From NCBI RefSeq assembly GCF_001293525.1, contig NZ_BBYR01000042.1, positions 17,642-81,641 of the forward strand: a DNA stretch of 64,000 nt, in the 5' to 3' direction. The DNA is from Pseudideonella sakaiensis (GTDB taxonomy: Bacteria; Pseudomonadota; Gammaproteobacteria; Burkholderiales; Burkholderiaceae_C). Under the pieces are notes generated by a model. The model had not been told where the DNA came from. It searched no databases and saw nothing but the letters and a program-made list of their open reading frames with translations. Position 1 is the stretch's first letter; every line of letters begins with the position of its first letter. Made by a program: the position numbers and the translations under genes. Positions 53,476-62,004 of this stretch are shown piece by piece.

Positions 53476-54051
53476 ATGGAAGCCTTGCTCGTCTCCACCG
53501 GCATCGTCGCCCTCGCCGAGATCGGCGACAAGACGCAGTTGCTGGCCTTCGTCCTTGCCGCGCGTTTCCGCCGGCCCTGGCCGATCGTCGCCGGCATCCT
53601 CGTCGCCACGCTCGTCAACCACGGCCTGGCCGGCGCCCTCGGCGCCTGGCTGACCAGCCTCGCCGGGCCGCAGGTGATGCGCTGGGTGCTCGGCCTGTCC
53701 TTCCTCGCGATGGCGGCCTGGACGCTGGTGCCGGACAAGCTGGACGATGCCGACGCCCGCGTCTCGCGCCATGGCGTGTTCGCCACCACGCTGGTCGCGT
53801 TCTTCCTGGCCGAGATGGGCGACAAAACGCAGATCGCCACCGTGGCGCTGGCCGCCCGCTTCGAGGCCTTCTGGCCGGTGGTGGCCGGCACCACGCTGGG
53901 CATGATGATCGCCAACGTGCCGGCGGTCTTCCTCGGCGACCGGCTGGCCGGCCGCATCCCGGTGCGCGTGGTGCACGGCATCGCCGCGCTGATCTTCGCG
54001 GTGCTGGGCGTGGCCACGCTGCTCGGCGCGGGCAGCCGCTTCGGGTTCTGA
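53476..54051 (+). CDS. UPF0016/GDT1 family manganese exporter (MneA/TMEM165-like)
   Basis: A 191-residue inner-membrane protein with six helices in two homologous halves, each carrying the family motif: EIGDKTQ (about residues 15-21) and EMGDKTQ (about 113-119). Members export Mn(II) or exchange Ca/Mn; bacterial ones protect against excess manganese. The ATG at 53476 has CAGGGAG upstream. The yybP-ykoY riboswitch in the leader points to Mn(II)-induced expression. Confidence 0.93.
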   Translation: MEALLVSTGIVALAEIGDKTQLLAFVLAARFRRPWPIVAGILVATLVNHGLAGALGAWLTSLAGPQVMRWVLGLSFLAMAAWTLVPDKLDDADARVSRHGVFATTLVAFFLAEMGDKTQIATVALAARFEAFWPVVAGTTLGMMIANVPAVFLGDRLAGRIPVRVVHGIAALIFAVLGVATLLGAGSRFGF

Positions 54052-54098
54052 GCGCCCCCAGGGCCGGGCGTTGCCCGTCCCGCCCCCCCTGCGGCGCG

Positions 54099-55751
54099 TC
54101 AGTCGCGCCGCAGCGAGCGCGACAGCAGCAGCACCGGCGCCAGGCCCACCAGCACGATCGCCAGCGACGGCAGCGCGGCCTCGGCCAGGCGCTCGTCGCG
54201 CGCGAGCTGGTAGGCCACCACCGCCAGCGTGTCGCTGTCGAAGGGCCGCAGCACCAGCGTGGCCGGCAGCTCCTTCATCACGTCGACGAAGACCAGCAGC
54301 ATCGCGCCGAGCGCGGCGCGGCGCAGCAGCGGCGCGTGCACCTCGGCGAAGATGCGCCGGCGCGAGGCGCCCAGCATGCGCGCGCTCTCGTCGAGGTGCG
54401 GGTTGAGCCGCGCATAGCCGGCCTCGACCGACTGCAGCGCCACCGCGCTGAAGCGCACCAGGTAGGCATAGACCACGCCGAACAGCGTGCCGGTGACCAG
54501 CGCCGCCGCGCCGGCCTCGGGCCAGCGCTGCTGCACCCAGCCCACCGGCAGCAGGATGCCGATCGCCACCACCGCCCCCGGCACGGCGTAGCCGAGCGAG
54601 ACCAGCCGCGCCGACAGCCGCTGCAGCCGTGCGCCGGCGCGGGCCCGCCGGGGGCCGCCGGCAGCCGGTGCGTGCAGCCGCAGCCCGAAGCCGAGCGCCA
54701 GCGCCAGCGCGGTGGCGAGCAGCGCGGCCAGCCCGGCGAGCTTGAAGCTGTTCCAGGCCCAGGGCAGGAAGCGCGCCCACGGCAGCCCCGCCAGCAACCC
54801 GGTCTCGCTGGCCTGGGCCTCCTGCCACACGAGGTGCAGCAGCACGGCCACCGGCAGCACGAAGCCGAGCAGCACCGGCAGCGCGCAGGCAAGCACGGCC
54901 CCGGCCGCCGCGGCGCCGTGCAGGCGCAGCGGCCGCGCCTCGCGCCCGTGCAGCGCGCCGGCCCGGGTGCCGGCGAAGCGCAGCCGCTGCTGGAAGCGGC
55001 GTTCCAGCCAGGCCAGCGTGGCCACCACCACCAGCAGCAGCGAGGCCAGCTGCGCGGCCGCGTCGCGGTCGTTCATCACCAGCCAGGCCTTGTAGACGCC
55101 GGTGGCCAGGGTCTGCAGCCCGAAGTAGGCGCCGACGCCGTAGTCGGACAGCGTTTCCATCAGCGCGAGCGCCACCCCGGCGGCGATCGCCGGCCGCGCC
55201 AGCGGCAGCGCCACCTCGCGCACCCGGCGTGCGCTGCCGGCGCCGAGCAGCCGCGCCGCTTCCATCAGCGCCACCGCGCGCTCGCTCAGCGCGGCGCGCG
55301 TCAGCAGGTAGACGTAGGGGTAGAGGCAGAGCACGAACATCGCGGTGGCGCCCCAGAGGCTGCGCACGTCGGGCCACAGCGCGCCCTGGGCGCCGGTCCA
55401 GCCGCGCAGCAGCGTCTGCAGCGGGCCGCTGGTCTGCAGGAAATCGGTCGCGGCATAGGCGAGCACGTAGGCCGGCATCGCCATCGGCAGCAGCAGGGCC
55501 CACTCGAACAGCCGCCGGCCGGGGAAATCGAACAGGCTCACCAGCGCCGCCGTCAGGCTGCCGAGCAGCGCCACGCCCAGCGCGACCGACAGCGCCAGCA
55601 CCGCGGAGTTGCGCAGGTAGCCCGGCAGCACGGTGTCGAGCTGGTGCGCCAGCACCGCCAGGCTGCCCGCGTCGGGGTGCAGCCAGGCGCCCAGCACCCC
55701 CAGCACGGGAACGGCGAGCAGCCAGCACGACAGGGTCAGGAGGCGGGACAT
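54099..55751 (-). CDS. Iron(III) ABC transporter permease (FbpB-type, fused two-domain)
   Basis: A 550-residue inner-membrane protein with about 12 helices made of two permease halves. Each half has an EAA-type loop that docks the ATPase: [28 protein letters not shown] in the first and DESARMLGASRRRIFAEVHAPLLRRAAL in the second. Two-domain permeases of this length occur in ferric iron (FbpB/SfuB) and related importers. The matching ATPase is divergent at 55800, and the 48-base gap holds a Fur-like box. A binding protein is not in the window. Thiamine or 2-aminoethylphosphonate importers share the fold but would not explain a Fur box. Confidence 0.88.
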   Translation of the reverse strand: MSRLLTLSCWLLAVPVLGVLGAWLHPDAGSLAVLAHQLDTVLPGYLRNSAVLALSVALGVALLGSLTAALVSLFDFPGRRLFEWALLLPMAMPAYVLAYAATDFLQTSGPLQTLLRGWTGAQGALWPDVRSLWGATAMFVLCLYPYVYLLTRAALSERAVALMEAARLLGAGSARRVREVALPLARPAIAAGVALALMETLSDYGVGAYFGLQTLATGVYKAWLVMNDRDAAAQLASLLLVVVATLAWLERRFQQRLRFAGTRAGALHGREARPLRLHGAAAAGAVLACALPVLLGFVLPVAVLLHLVWQEAQASETGLLAGLPWARFLPWAWNSFKLAGLAALLATALALALGFGLRLHAPAAGGPRRARAGARLQRLSARLVSLGYAVPGAVVAIGILLPVGWVQQRWPEAGAAALVTGTLFGVVYAYLVRFSAVALQSVEAGYARLNPHLDESARMLGASRRRIFAEVHAPLLRRAALGAMLLVFVDVMKELPATLVLRPFDSDTLAVVAYQLARDERLAEAALPSLAIVLVGLAPVLLLSRSLRRD

Positions 55752-55764
55752 CAGGCGGGCGGAT

Positions 55765-55793
55765 TCGAATGAGAATGATTATCGACCGATAAT
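55765..55793 (+). promoter_or_regulatory. Fur box and promoter between the divergent iron-transport genes
   Basis: The 19 bases 55765-55783 match the Fur consensus GATAATGATAATCATTATC at 14 positions (core GAATGAGAATGATTATC). GATAAT (55788-55793) then stands 6 bases before the ATPase ATG, so Fur binding would block the promoter when iron is plentiful. The permease gene starts only 14 bases from the box on the other strand and should be co-regulated. Confidence 0.7.
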
Positions 55794-55799
55794 CCGTGC

Positions 55800-56930
55800 A
55801 TGTTCCTGGAGATCGTCGAGGCGAGCGTCCACTACGGCCGGGGCCCGCGCGCGGCGGGCGGGGACCCGCCGCGGCCGGCGGTCGACCGGGTGTCGCTGGC
55901 GCTCGCCCGCGGCGAGATCGGTGTGCTGATCGGCCCGTCGGGCTGCGGCAAGACCTCGCTGCTGCGCGCCGTCGCGGGCCTCGAGCCGCTGTCCGGCGGG
56001 CGCCTGGCGATCGACGGCGACCCGCTCAGCGACGCCGCGCGCGGTCTGCACTGCCCGGCCGAGGCGCGGCGCATCGGCATGGTGTTCCAGGACTACGCGC
56101 TCTTCCCCCACCTCGACGTGGCCGCCAACGTCGCCTTCGGCATCCGCCACCTGCCGCCGGCGCAGCGGCGCGAGCGGGTGCAAGAGGTGCTCGCGCTGGT
56201 CGGCCTGCCGCAGGTGGCCGCGCGGGCGCCGCACCAGCTCTCCGGCGGCCAGCAGCAGCGCGTCGCGCTGGCGCGTGCGCTGGCGCCGCAGCCGCGGCTG
56301 ATGCTGCTGGACGAGCCCTTCTCCAGCCTCGATGCCGAGCTGCGCGAGCGGCTCGCGCAGGAGCTGCGCGGCATCCTGAAGGCGTCCGGCACCACCGCGC
56401 TGTTCGTCACCCACGACCAGCTCGAGGCCTTCGCCGTCGGCGACCGGATCGGCGTGATGCACCGCGGCCGCCTCGAGCAGTGGGACGCGCCCTATGCGCT
56501 CTACCACCGCCCGCGCAGCCGCTTCGTCGCCGGCTTCATCGGCGACAGCGTCTTCACCGAGGCCCGCGTGGTGCGCAGCCCCGGCGACCTGCCACTGCTG
56601 CGCACCGCGCTCGGCGACCTGGCGCCGCCGCCCGGCCTGCCGCTGCCGGCGCCGTCGCCGGACGGGCGGCTCGACGTGCTGCTGCGCGCGGACGACGTGG
56701 TGCACGACGACGACGCGCCGCTGAAGGCGCGCGTCGAGCGCAAGGCCTTCCACGGCGCCTCCTTCCTCTACACGCTGCGGCTGCCCGGCGGCGAGCAGGT
56801 GCTCGCGCACGTGCCCTCGCACCACGACCACCAGGTCGGCGACTGGATCGGCATCCGGGCCGAGCTCGACCACCTGGTCGCGTTCCCGCCGGAGCCCGGG
56901 CCCGTGCCTGCGACACCGCCGCTGCGCTGA
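55800..56930 (+). CDS. Iron(III) ABC transporter ATP-binding protein (FbpC-type)
   Basis: A 376-residue ATPase. Walker A GPSGCGKT is at 45-52, followed by MVFQDYALFPHLDVAANVAFG, the signature [15 protein letters not shown], Walker B LMLLDEPFSSLD and the switch His in FVTHDQLEAFAVGDRI. After about residue 240 comes a TOBE-like regulatory domain (DVLLRADDVVHDDDAPLKARVERKAFHGASFLYTLRL). The size and DDVVHD region resemble FbpC ferric-ion ATPases. It is divergent from its permease, with a Fur-like box between. The transcript may be leaderless. Confidence 0.9.
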   Translation: MFLEIVEASVHYGRGPRAAGGDPPRPAVDRVSLALARGEIGVLIGPSGCGKTSLLRAVAGLEPLSGGRLAIDGDPLSDAARGLHCPAEARRIGMVFQDYALFPHLDVAANVAFGIRHLPPAQRRERVQEVLALVGLPQVAARAPHQLSGGQQQRVALARALAPQPRLMLLDEPFSSLDAELRERLAQELRGILKASGTTALFVTHDQLEAFAVGDRIGVMHRGRLEQWDAPYALYHRPRSRFVAGFIGDSVFTEARVVRSPGDLPLLRTALGDLAPPPGLPLPAPSPDGRLDVLLRADDVVHDDDAPLKARVERKAFHGASFLYTLRLPGGEQVLAHVPSHHDHQVGDWIGIRAELDHLVAFPPEPGPVPATPPLR

Positions 56931-57191
56931 CCCCCCCCCCGTCCGCGGGGGCGCCGCCTCGCCGACGCGCCGGCCGCCGCGCGCCTGCGCGTGGCCGATG
57001 TCCCGGCCGCGCCCAGGGTCGCCCCCTCTGGCCCGATCATTGCGGCACCCGGACGCCCCGCGCCCGCGGCCGGCGCCCGTGTGAAGCTGTGAAAAGCCGG
57101 CGAACTCGCCGGCTCCGGGCGCGTTCCAAGGCGGGGGCCTCGGGCCTATACTGGAGCAGACAGCGTGTGGACTGACGCAAGCAGGCGGATC
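56931..57191 (+). promoter_or_regulatory. Intergenic region with C-run, palindrome and ctpA promoter
   Basis: Ten C residues directly follow the ATPase stop, then GTCCGCGGGGGCGCCGCCT, much as after ftsZ. AGCCGGCGA-AC-TCGCCGGCT (57095-57114) is a perfect 9-bp palindrome, possibly an operator or hairpin. TATACT (57147-57152) is a good -10 box about 40 bases before the protease ATG; -35 is unclear. Confidence 0.45.
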
Positions 57192-58640
57192 ATGGGTGCA
57201 AAACTGAAGGTGGCCGGTTGGGTCACGGCCGGCGCGGTGGCGGGTGCGCTGGCGACGATGCAGTTCCAGGCGATCGCCCGCAGCCCGGTGGCCCAGTTGC
57301 CGCTGGAGGAGCTGCAGCAGCTCGCGTCGGTCTTCAGCATGGTCAAGAGCGACTATGTCGAGCCGGTCGACGAGAAGAAGCTGATCACCGACGCGATCAG
57401 CGGCATGGTGTCCGGCCTCGACCCGCACAGCCAGTTCTTCGACAAGAAGACCTTCCGCGAATTCCGCGAGGGGACGACCGGCAAGTTCGTCGGCGTCGGC
57501 ATCGAGATGACGATGGAGGACGGCCTGGTCAAGGTCGTCTCGCCGATCGAGGGCTCGCCCGCCTTCCGCGCCGGCCTGAAGAGCGGCGACCTGATCACGC
57601 GCATCGACGACACCCCGGTCAAGGGCCTGACGGTCGACCAGGCCGTCAAGCGCATGCGCGGCGAGCCGAACACCAAGGTGGTGCTGACGATCTTCCGCAA
57701 GGCCGAGACGCGCAGCTTCCCGGTCACGATCACCCGCGAGGAGATCCGCCAGCAGTCGGTGCGCGCGAAGATCGTCGAGCCGGGCTACGGCTGGCTGCGC
57801 GTCAGCCAGTTCCAGGACCGCACCGTCGACGACTTCGTCCGCAAGCTCGAGGAGCTCGCGAAGCAGGAGCCGAACCTGAAGGGCCTCGTGCTCGACCTGC
57901 GCAACGACCCGGGCGGCCTGCTCGAGGCCTCGGTGGCGATCGCCGCGGCCTTCCTGCCGCCGGACGCGACCGTCGTCAGCACCAACGGCCAGATCGCCGA
58001 GTCGAAGGCCACCTTCAAGGCCTCGCCGGAGTACTACCTGCGCCGCGGCGGCACCGACCCGATGAAGCGCCTGCCGGAAGCGATCCGCAACGTGCCGCTG
58101 GTGGTGCTCGTCAACGAGGGCTCGGCCTCGGCCAGCGAGATCGTCGCCGGCGCGCTGCAGGACCACAAGCGCGCGATCGTGATGGGCGCGCAGACCTTCG
58201 GCAAGGGCTCGGTGCAGACCGTGCGCCAGCTCTCGCCCGAGACGGCGCTGAAGATCACCACCGCGCGCTACTACACGCCCAGCGGCAAGTCGATCCAGGC
58301 CAAGGGCATCGTGCCCGACGTGATGCTCGACGAGACGGCCGAAGGCAATGTCTTCGCCGCGCTGCGCCCGCGCGAGGCGGACCTGGAGAAGCACCTGAAC
58401 AGCGGCCAGGGCGCCGAGGAAAAGGACGAGGCGCGCGAGAAGGCGCGCGCCGAAGCCCTGAAGCGGGCCGAGGACGAGCGCGCGAAGATGGCCGCCGGCC
58501 AGGCGCCGAAGCCGCTGCCGGAGTTCGGCAGCGCGGAGGACTTCCAGCTCGCGCAGGCGATCAACCGCCTGAAGGGCAAGCCGGTGCTGGTCAGCAAGAC
58601 GGCGGTCGAGCGCAAGCCCGACGCGACCGAGACCAACTGA
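57192..58640 (+). CDS. ctpA: Carboxy-terminal processing protease (S41A, CtpA-like)
   Basis: A 482-residue exported serine protease. A short N-terminal membrane segment (VAGWVTAGAVAGALATM) would anchor it in, or export it to, the periplasm. Then come an N-terminal helical part, the PDZ domain around GVGIEMTMEDGLVKVVSPIEGSPAFRAGLKSGDLITRIDDTPVKGL, and the protease core with the nucleophile in EGSASASEIVAGAL (309-322) and the general-base Lys338 in FGKGSVQ. The C-terminal about 100 residues are a charged helical tail. Such proteases process or degrade periplasmic and murein-related proteins. ATG 57192 is chosen over GTG 57165. Confidence 0.94.
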   Translation: MGAKLKVAGWVTAGAVAGALATMQFQAIARSPVAQLPLEELQQLASVFSMVKSDYVEPVDEKKLITDAISGMVSGLDPHSQFFDKKTFREFREGTTGKFVGVGIEMTMEDGLVKVVSPIEGSPAFRAGLKSGDLITRIDDTPVKGLTVDQAVKRMRGEPNTKVVLTIFRKAETRSFPVTITREEIRQQSVRAKIVEPGYGWLRVSQFQDRTVDDFVRKLEELAKQEPNLKGLVLDLRNDPGGLLEASVAIAAAFLPPDATVVSTNGQIAESKATFKASPEYYLRRGGTDPMKRLPEAIRNVPLVVLVNEGSASASEIVAGALQDHKRAIVMGAQTFGKGSVQTVRQLSPETALKITTARYYTPSGKSIQAKGIVPDVMLDETAEGNVFAALRPREADLEKHLNSGQGAEEKDEAREKARAEALKRAEDERAKMAAGQAPKPLPEFGSAEDFQLAQAINRLKGKPVLVSKTAVERKPDATETN

Positions 58641-58737
58641 GCGCCTGCCGGCCGCCCGCGCCGCCACCGCGGCGTCCCGACGCCCGCCGCCGTGCGGGCG
58701 TCGTCGTCTCGGCGGATGCCCGGCCGCACACCCCGCG

Positions 58738-59493
58738 ATGAACGACGAGCAACTGCTGCGCTACTCGCGCCACCTGCTGCTGGACGAGCTCGGCGTCGAG
58801 GGCCAGGCGCGGCTGATGGCGGCCCGCGTGCTGGTGATCGGCGCCGGCGGGCTCGGCTCGCCGGTGCTGCTCTACCTCGGCACGGCCGGCGTCGGGCGCA
58901 TCACCGTCGCCGACGACGACCTCGTCGACCTGACCAACCTGCAGCGCCAGATCGCGCACGCGATGGACCGGCTGGGCCAGCCCAAGGCCGAGTCGGCGGC
59001 TCGCGCGGTGGCCGCGCTGAACCCCGAGGTCGAGGTCGTGGTGCGCCGCGCGCGCCTGGCCGGTGCGGCGCTGGCGGCCGAGGTCGCGGCCGCCGACGTG
59101 GTGGTGGACTGCAGCGACAACTTCGCCACCCGCCAGGCGGTCAACGCGGCCTGCGTCGCGCAGGGCGTCCCGCTGGTCAGCGGCGCGGCGATCGGCTTCG
59201 ACGGGCAGCTCGCCGTCTTCGACCCGCGGCGTCCGGACGCGCCCTGCTACGCCTGCGTCTTCCCGCCGGAGCCGCCGCCCGAGGAGGTGCGCTGCGCGAC
59301 GATGGGCGTGTTCGCGCCGCTGGTCGGCATCGTCGGCGCGGCGCAGGCGGCCGAGGCGCTCAAGCTGGCGGCCGGCATCGGCGAGCCGCTGGCCGGCCGG
59401 CTGGCGATGCTGGACGCCCGCCGCATGGCGTGGACCGAAATTCGCATGGCGCGGGACCCGGACTGTCCGGTCTGCGCCGCGCGCGGCCGCTGA
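58738..59493 (+). CDS. MoeB/ThiF/HesA family adenylyltransferase
   Basis: A 251-residue E1-like enzyme that adenylates the C-terminal Gly-Gly of MoaD or ThiS, a step in molybdopterin or thiamine sulfur transfer. It has LLRYSRHLLLDELGVEGQARL at the start, the nucleotide loop VLVIGAGGLGSPVLLYL, DDDLVDLTNLQRQIAH with the key Asp and Arg, DCSDNFATRQAVN and CYACVFP plus a C-terminal CPVC, giving the two Cys pairs of the zinc site. Which pathway it serves cannot be told from the neighbours. It is 97 bases after the protease gene and probably in its operon. Confidence 0.92.
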   Translation: MNDEQLLRYSRHLLLDELGVEGQARLMAARVLVIGAGGLGSPVLLYLGTAGVGRITVADDDLVDLTNLQRQIAHAMDRLGQPKAESAARAVAALNPEVEVVVRRARLAGAALAAEVAAADVVVDCSDNFATRQAVNAACVAQGVPLVSGAAIGFDGQLAVFDPRRPDAPCYACVFPPEPPPEEVRCATMGVFAPLVGIVGAAQAAEALKLAAGIGEPLAGRLAMLDARRMAWTEIRMARDPDCPVCAARGR

Positions 59494-59577
59494 GGCCCGG
59501 CCCGGCGCCCTGCCACCTTCCCCCTCTCTCCTCCCGGCCGCCTGCCGGCCCGCCTCGGCCCCCGCGCCGCCCCGCCC

Positions 59578-60498
59578 ATGGACAAACGCATCGAACTCAC
59601 CGCCCGCAACTTCCCGAGTGCCCAGGAAGAGGCCGAGCTGCAGAAGCCCGCGTCGCGCTACCTCGGCCCCGGCAGCGCCTACCGCCTCGCCTTCACCGAC
59701 GAGGAGTTCCTGCTGCGCGACGAGCTGCGGCCGATCCGCATGCAGCTGGAGCTGCTGAAGCCCGAGCTGGTGCAGCAGGAGCTCGGCATCGAGTCGACGA
59801 TCGTGATCTTCGGCAGCGCCCGCATCCCCGCGCCGGCGGTGGCGGAGGTGAACCTCGCCGCCGCCCGCGCCGCGAGCGATCCGGCGCTGCTGCGGCGTGC
59901 CGAGCGCCAGGTCGAGATGGCGCGCTACTACGCCGAGGCGGAGCGCTTCGCGGCGCTGGTGACGCGCCGCACGGCGCGGCTGGCGACGCCGGTGGTGGTG
60001 GTCACCGGTGGCGGCCCGGGGATCATGGAAGCAGGCAACCGCGGGGCCTTCGAGGCCGGCGGCCGCAGCATCGGGCTGAACATCGTGCTGCCGCACGAGC
60101 AGGAGCCCAACCCCTACATCACGCCGGAGCTGTGCTTCCAGTTCCACTACTTCGCGCTGCGCAAGATGCATTTCCTGATGCGCAGCATCGCGCTCGCCTG
60201 CTTCCCGGGCGGCTTCGGCACGCTCGACGAGATGTTCGAGGTGCTGACGCTGATCCAGACCGGCAAGTGCCGGCGCCGGCCGATCCTGCTGTTCGGCCGG
60301 GACTTCTGGACGAAGCTGGTCGATTTCCAGCACCTGGTCGACACCGGCATGATCTCGCCCGGCGACCTCGAGCTGTTCCGCTTCGTCGAGACCGCGGAAG
60401 AGGCCTGGGAACTGCTCGACGCCGAGTACGCCTTCAGCGCGCCCGGTCCCGGCCCTGACCGGACCACCGACGCCAACACCAGCGATTTCGGCGCCTGA
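59578..60498 (+). CDS. LOG family protein (TIGR00730-like, nucleotide 5'-monophosphate nucleosidase)
   Basis: A 306-residue Rossmann-like protein. VVVVTGGGPGIMEAGNRGAFEAGGRSIGLNIVLPHEQEPN and MRSIALACFPGGFGTLDEMFEVLTLIQTGK contain the family's P-G-G-x-G-T-x-x-E catalytic motif. A helical N-terminal extension of about 75 residues precedes STIVIFGSARIP. LOG-type enzymes cleave ribose-5-phosphate from nucleotide monophosphates; in plants this activates cytokinins, and in bacteria the common activity is on AMP or pyrimidine nucleotides (PpnN). The in vivo role here is open. Only 34 bases separate it from the arginase gene. Confidence 0.88.
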   Translation: MDKRIELTARNFPSAQEEAELQKPASRYLGPGSAYRLAFTDEEFLLRDELRPIRMQLELLKPELVQQELGIESTIVIFGSARIPAPAVAEVNLAAARAASDPALLRRAERQVEMARYYAEAERFAALVTRRTARLATPVVVVTGGGPGIMEAGNRGAFEAGGRSIGLNIVLPHEQEPNPYITPELCFQFHYFALRKMHFLMRSIALACFPGGFGTLDEMFEVLTLIQTGKCRRRPILLFGRDFWTKLVDFQHLVDTGMISPGDLELFRFVETAEEAWELLDAEYAFSAPGPGPDRTTDANTSDFGA

Positions 60499-60532
60499 GC
60501 GCGCCGCCACCCCTGCCTTCGGAGTGCCCGGC

Positions 60533-61447
60533 ATGCCCACTGACATCAGCCTGATCGGCGCGCCCACCGACGTCGGCGCCGGCGCGCGCGGCGCCAGCAT
60601 GGGGCCCGAGGCCCTGCGTGTCGCGCGCCTGCAGCCCATCCTCGAGTCGCACGGGCTGGCGGTGGAAGACCTCGGCAACCTGGCCGGGCCCCCCAACCCC
60701 TGGCAGCCGCCGGTCGATGGCTACCGCCACCTCGACGCGGTGGTGGCGTGGAACCAGGTCGTGCACACCGCCGTGCACGGCGAGCTGGCGCGCGGGCGGC
60801 TGCCGATCCTGCTCGGCGGCGACCACTGCCTGGCGATCGGCAGCATCAGCGCGGTGGCGCGGCACTGCCGCGAGACGGGGCGCCGGCTGCGCGTGCTCTG
60901 GCTGGACGCGCACGCGGACTTCAACACCAACGTGCTCACGCCGAGCGGCAACGTGCACGGCATGCCGGTGGCCTGTCTGTGCGGGCACGGCCCGCAGGCG
61001 CTGGTGGAGATCGGCGGCCACGTGCCGGCAATCAGCGCGAAGGCGGTGCGCCAGATCGGCATCCGCAGCGTCGACCCCGGCGAGAAGCGCTTCGTGCACG
61101 AGGCCGGCCTCGAGGTCTTCGACATGCGCTACATCGACGAGATGGGGATGCGCCACACGATGGAGTTGGCGCTGGCCACGCTGGACGAGCACACCCACCT
61201 GCACGTCAGCTTCGACGTCGATTTCCTCGATGCCGACATCGCCCCCGGCGTCGGCACCGCCGTGCCCGGCGGGCCGACCTACCGCGAGGCCCAGCTGTGC
61301 ATGGAGATGATCGCTGACACCGGCCGCCTGGCCAGCCTCGACGTGATGGAGCTGAACCCTGCGCTGGACGTGCGCAACCGCACCGCCGAGCTGGCCGTCG
61401 ACCTGATCGAGAGCCTGTTCGGCAAGAGCACGCTGATGCGGCGCTGA
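60533..61447 (+). CDS. rocF: Arginase
   Basis: A 304-residue manganese enzyme hydrolysing arginine to ornithine and urea. The metal ligands are in ILLGGDHCLAIGSISA (His), LWLDAHADFNT (Asp-His-Asp) and HVSFDVDFLDADIAPGVGTAVPGG (Asp-x-Asp). NVHGMPVACL is the substrate-loop region, typical of arginase rather than agmatinase. ATG at 60533 has GGAG 8 bases upstream; the GTG at 60524 overlaps that site. No urease or ornithine genes are in the window. Confidence 0.95.
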   Translation: MPTDISLIGAPTDVGAGARGASMGPEALRVARLQPILESHGLAVEDLGNLAGPPNPWQPPVDGYRHLDAVVAWNQVVHTAVHGELARGRLPILLGGDHCLAIGSISAVARHCRETGRRLRVLWLDAHADFNTNVLTPSGNVHGMPVACLCGHGPQALVEIGGHVPAISAKAVRQIGIRSVDPGEKRFVHEAGLEVFDMRYIDEMGMRHTMELALATLDEHTHLHVSFDVDFLDADIAPGVGTAVPGGPTYREAQLCMEMIADTGRLASLDVMELNPALDVRNRTAELAVDLIESLFGKSTLMRR

Positions 61448-61487
61448 GCGCGCCGGGCCGGCCGCGCAGCCGGGCGGGCGCAGGCCC

Positions 61488-61739
61488 TCAGGCCGCCGCG
61501 GGCACCGCCGCGATGCAGGCGTTGCACTTGCCGAGCCCGCGCAGGCGCGGGTCGGGCTTGCCGTCGCCGGTCTTGAAGTTCGCCTGGCAGCGCCGGCACA
61601 CGTACATCTTCGAGCTCGACAGCATCGGCTTGATGCCCGGCTCGCCCAGCGGGCGCGCGGCCGAGTACTCCGCCTGCGTCTGGCGCAGCTTCACGGCGGT
61701 CTCGGCGGCAGGGGAGGGAGTCGGGGTGCGAGTGGCCAT
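61488..61739 (-). CDS. Small zinc-ribbon-like protein
   Basis: An 83-residue protein with two CxxC knuckles: YVCRRCQANFKTGDG and LGKCNACIAAV, about 25 residues apart, which suggests a single zinc ribbon. The N-terminal half is a low-complexity Thr/Pro/Ala stretch followed by KLRQTQAEYSAARPLGEPGIKP. I do not recognise a named family. It is convergent with arginase and divergent from the transporter gene. The conserved-looking knuckles and sensible start (ATG 61739) favour a real gene. Confidence 0.6.
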   Translation of the reverse strand: MATRTPTPSPAAETAVKLRQTQAEYSAARPLGEPGIKPMLSSSKMYVCRRCQANFKTGDGKPDPRLRGLGKCNACIAAVPAAA

Positions 61740-62004
61740 GGCGCGTGGGGGTGAGGCTGGGCGCGGAACGACCGGGGAGGCGCCCCCGCGCACAGCCCGT
61801 ATTGTGCGCCCGATGGCCGGAAACCCGTTGAAGCCGCCGGGATTGAGGTGGCCGGGAGCGTCAATCCGGCGGCCGGCCGCCGCGGCGCGGCCCCGGCCCG
61901 TGGCGTGGGGCCGGCGCCCGCGGGCGCGCCGCGCGACAATCGGGGCCCGCCCGCCGCGCGGCCCCGCCGAGCCGCCCGCTGCAGGTCGACCCCGAAAGCC
62001 CCCG

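Noticed and set aside
61935..62004. A preQ1 riboswitch in the leader of the queuosine-precursor transporter gene
   Set aside because: The leader is short and GC-rich; I could not find the preQ1 hairpin followed by the A-rich tail.
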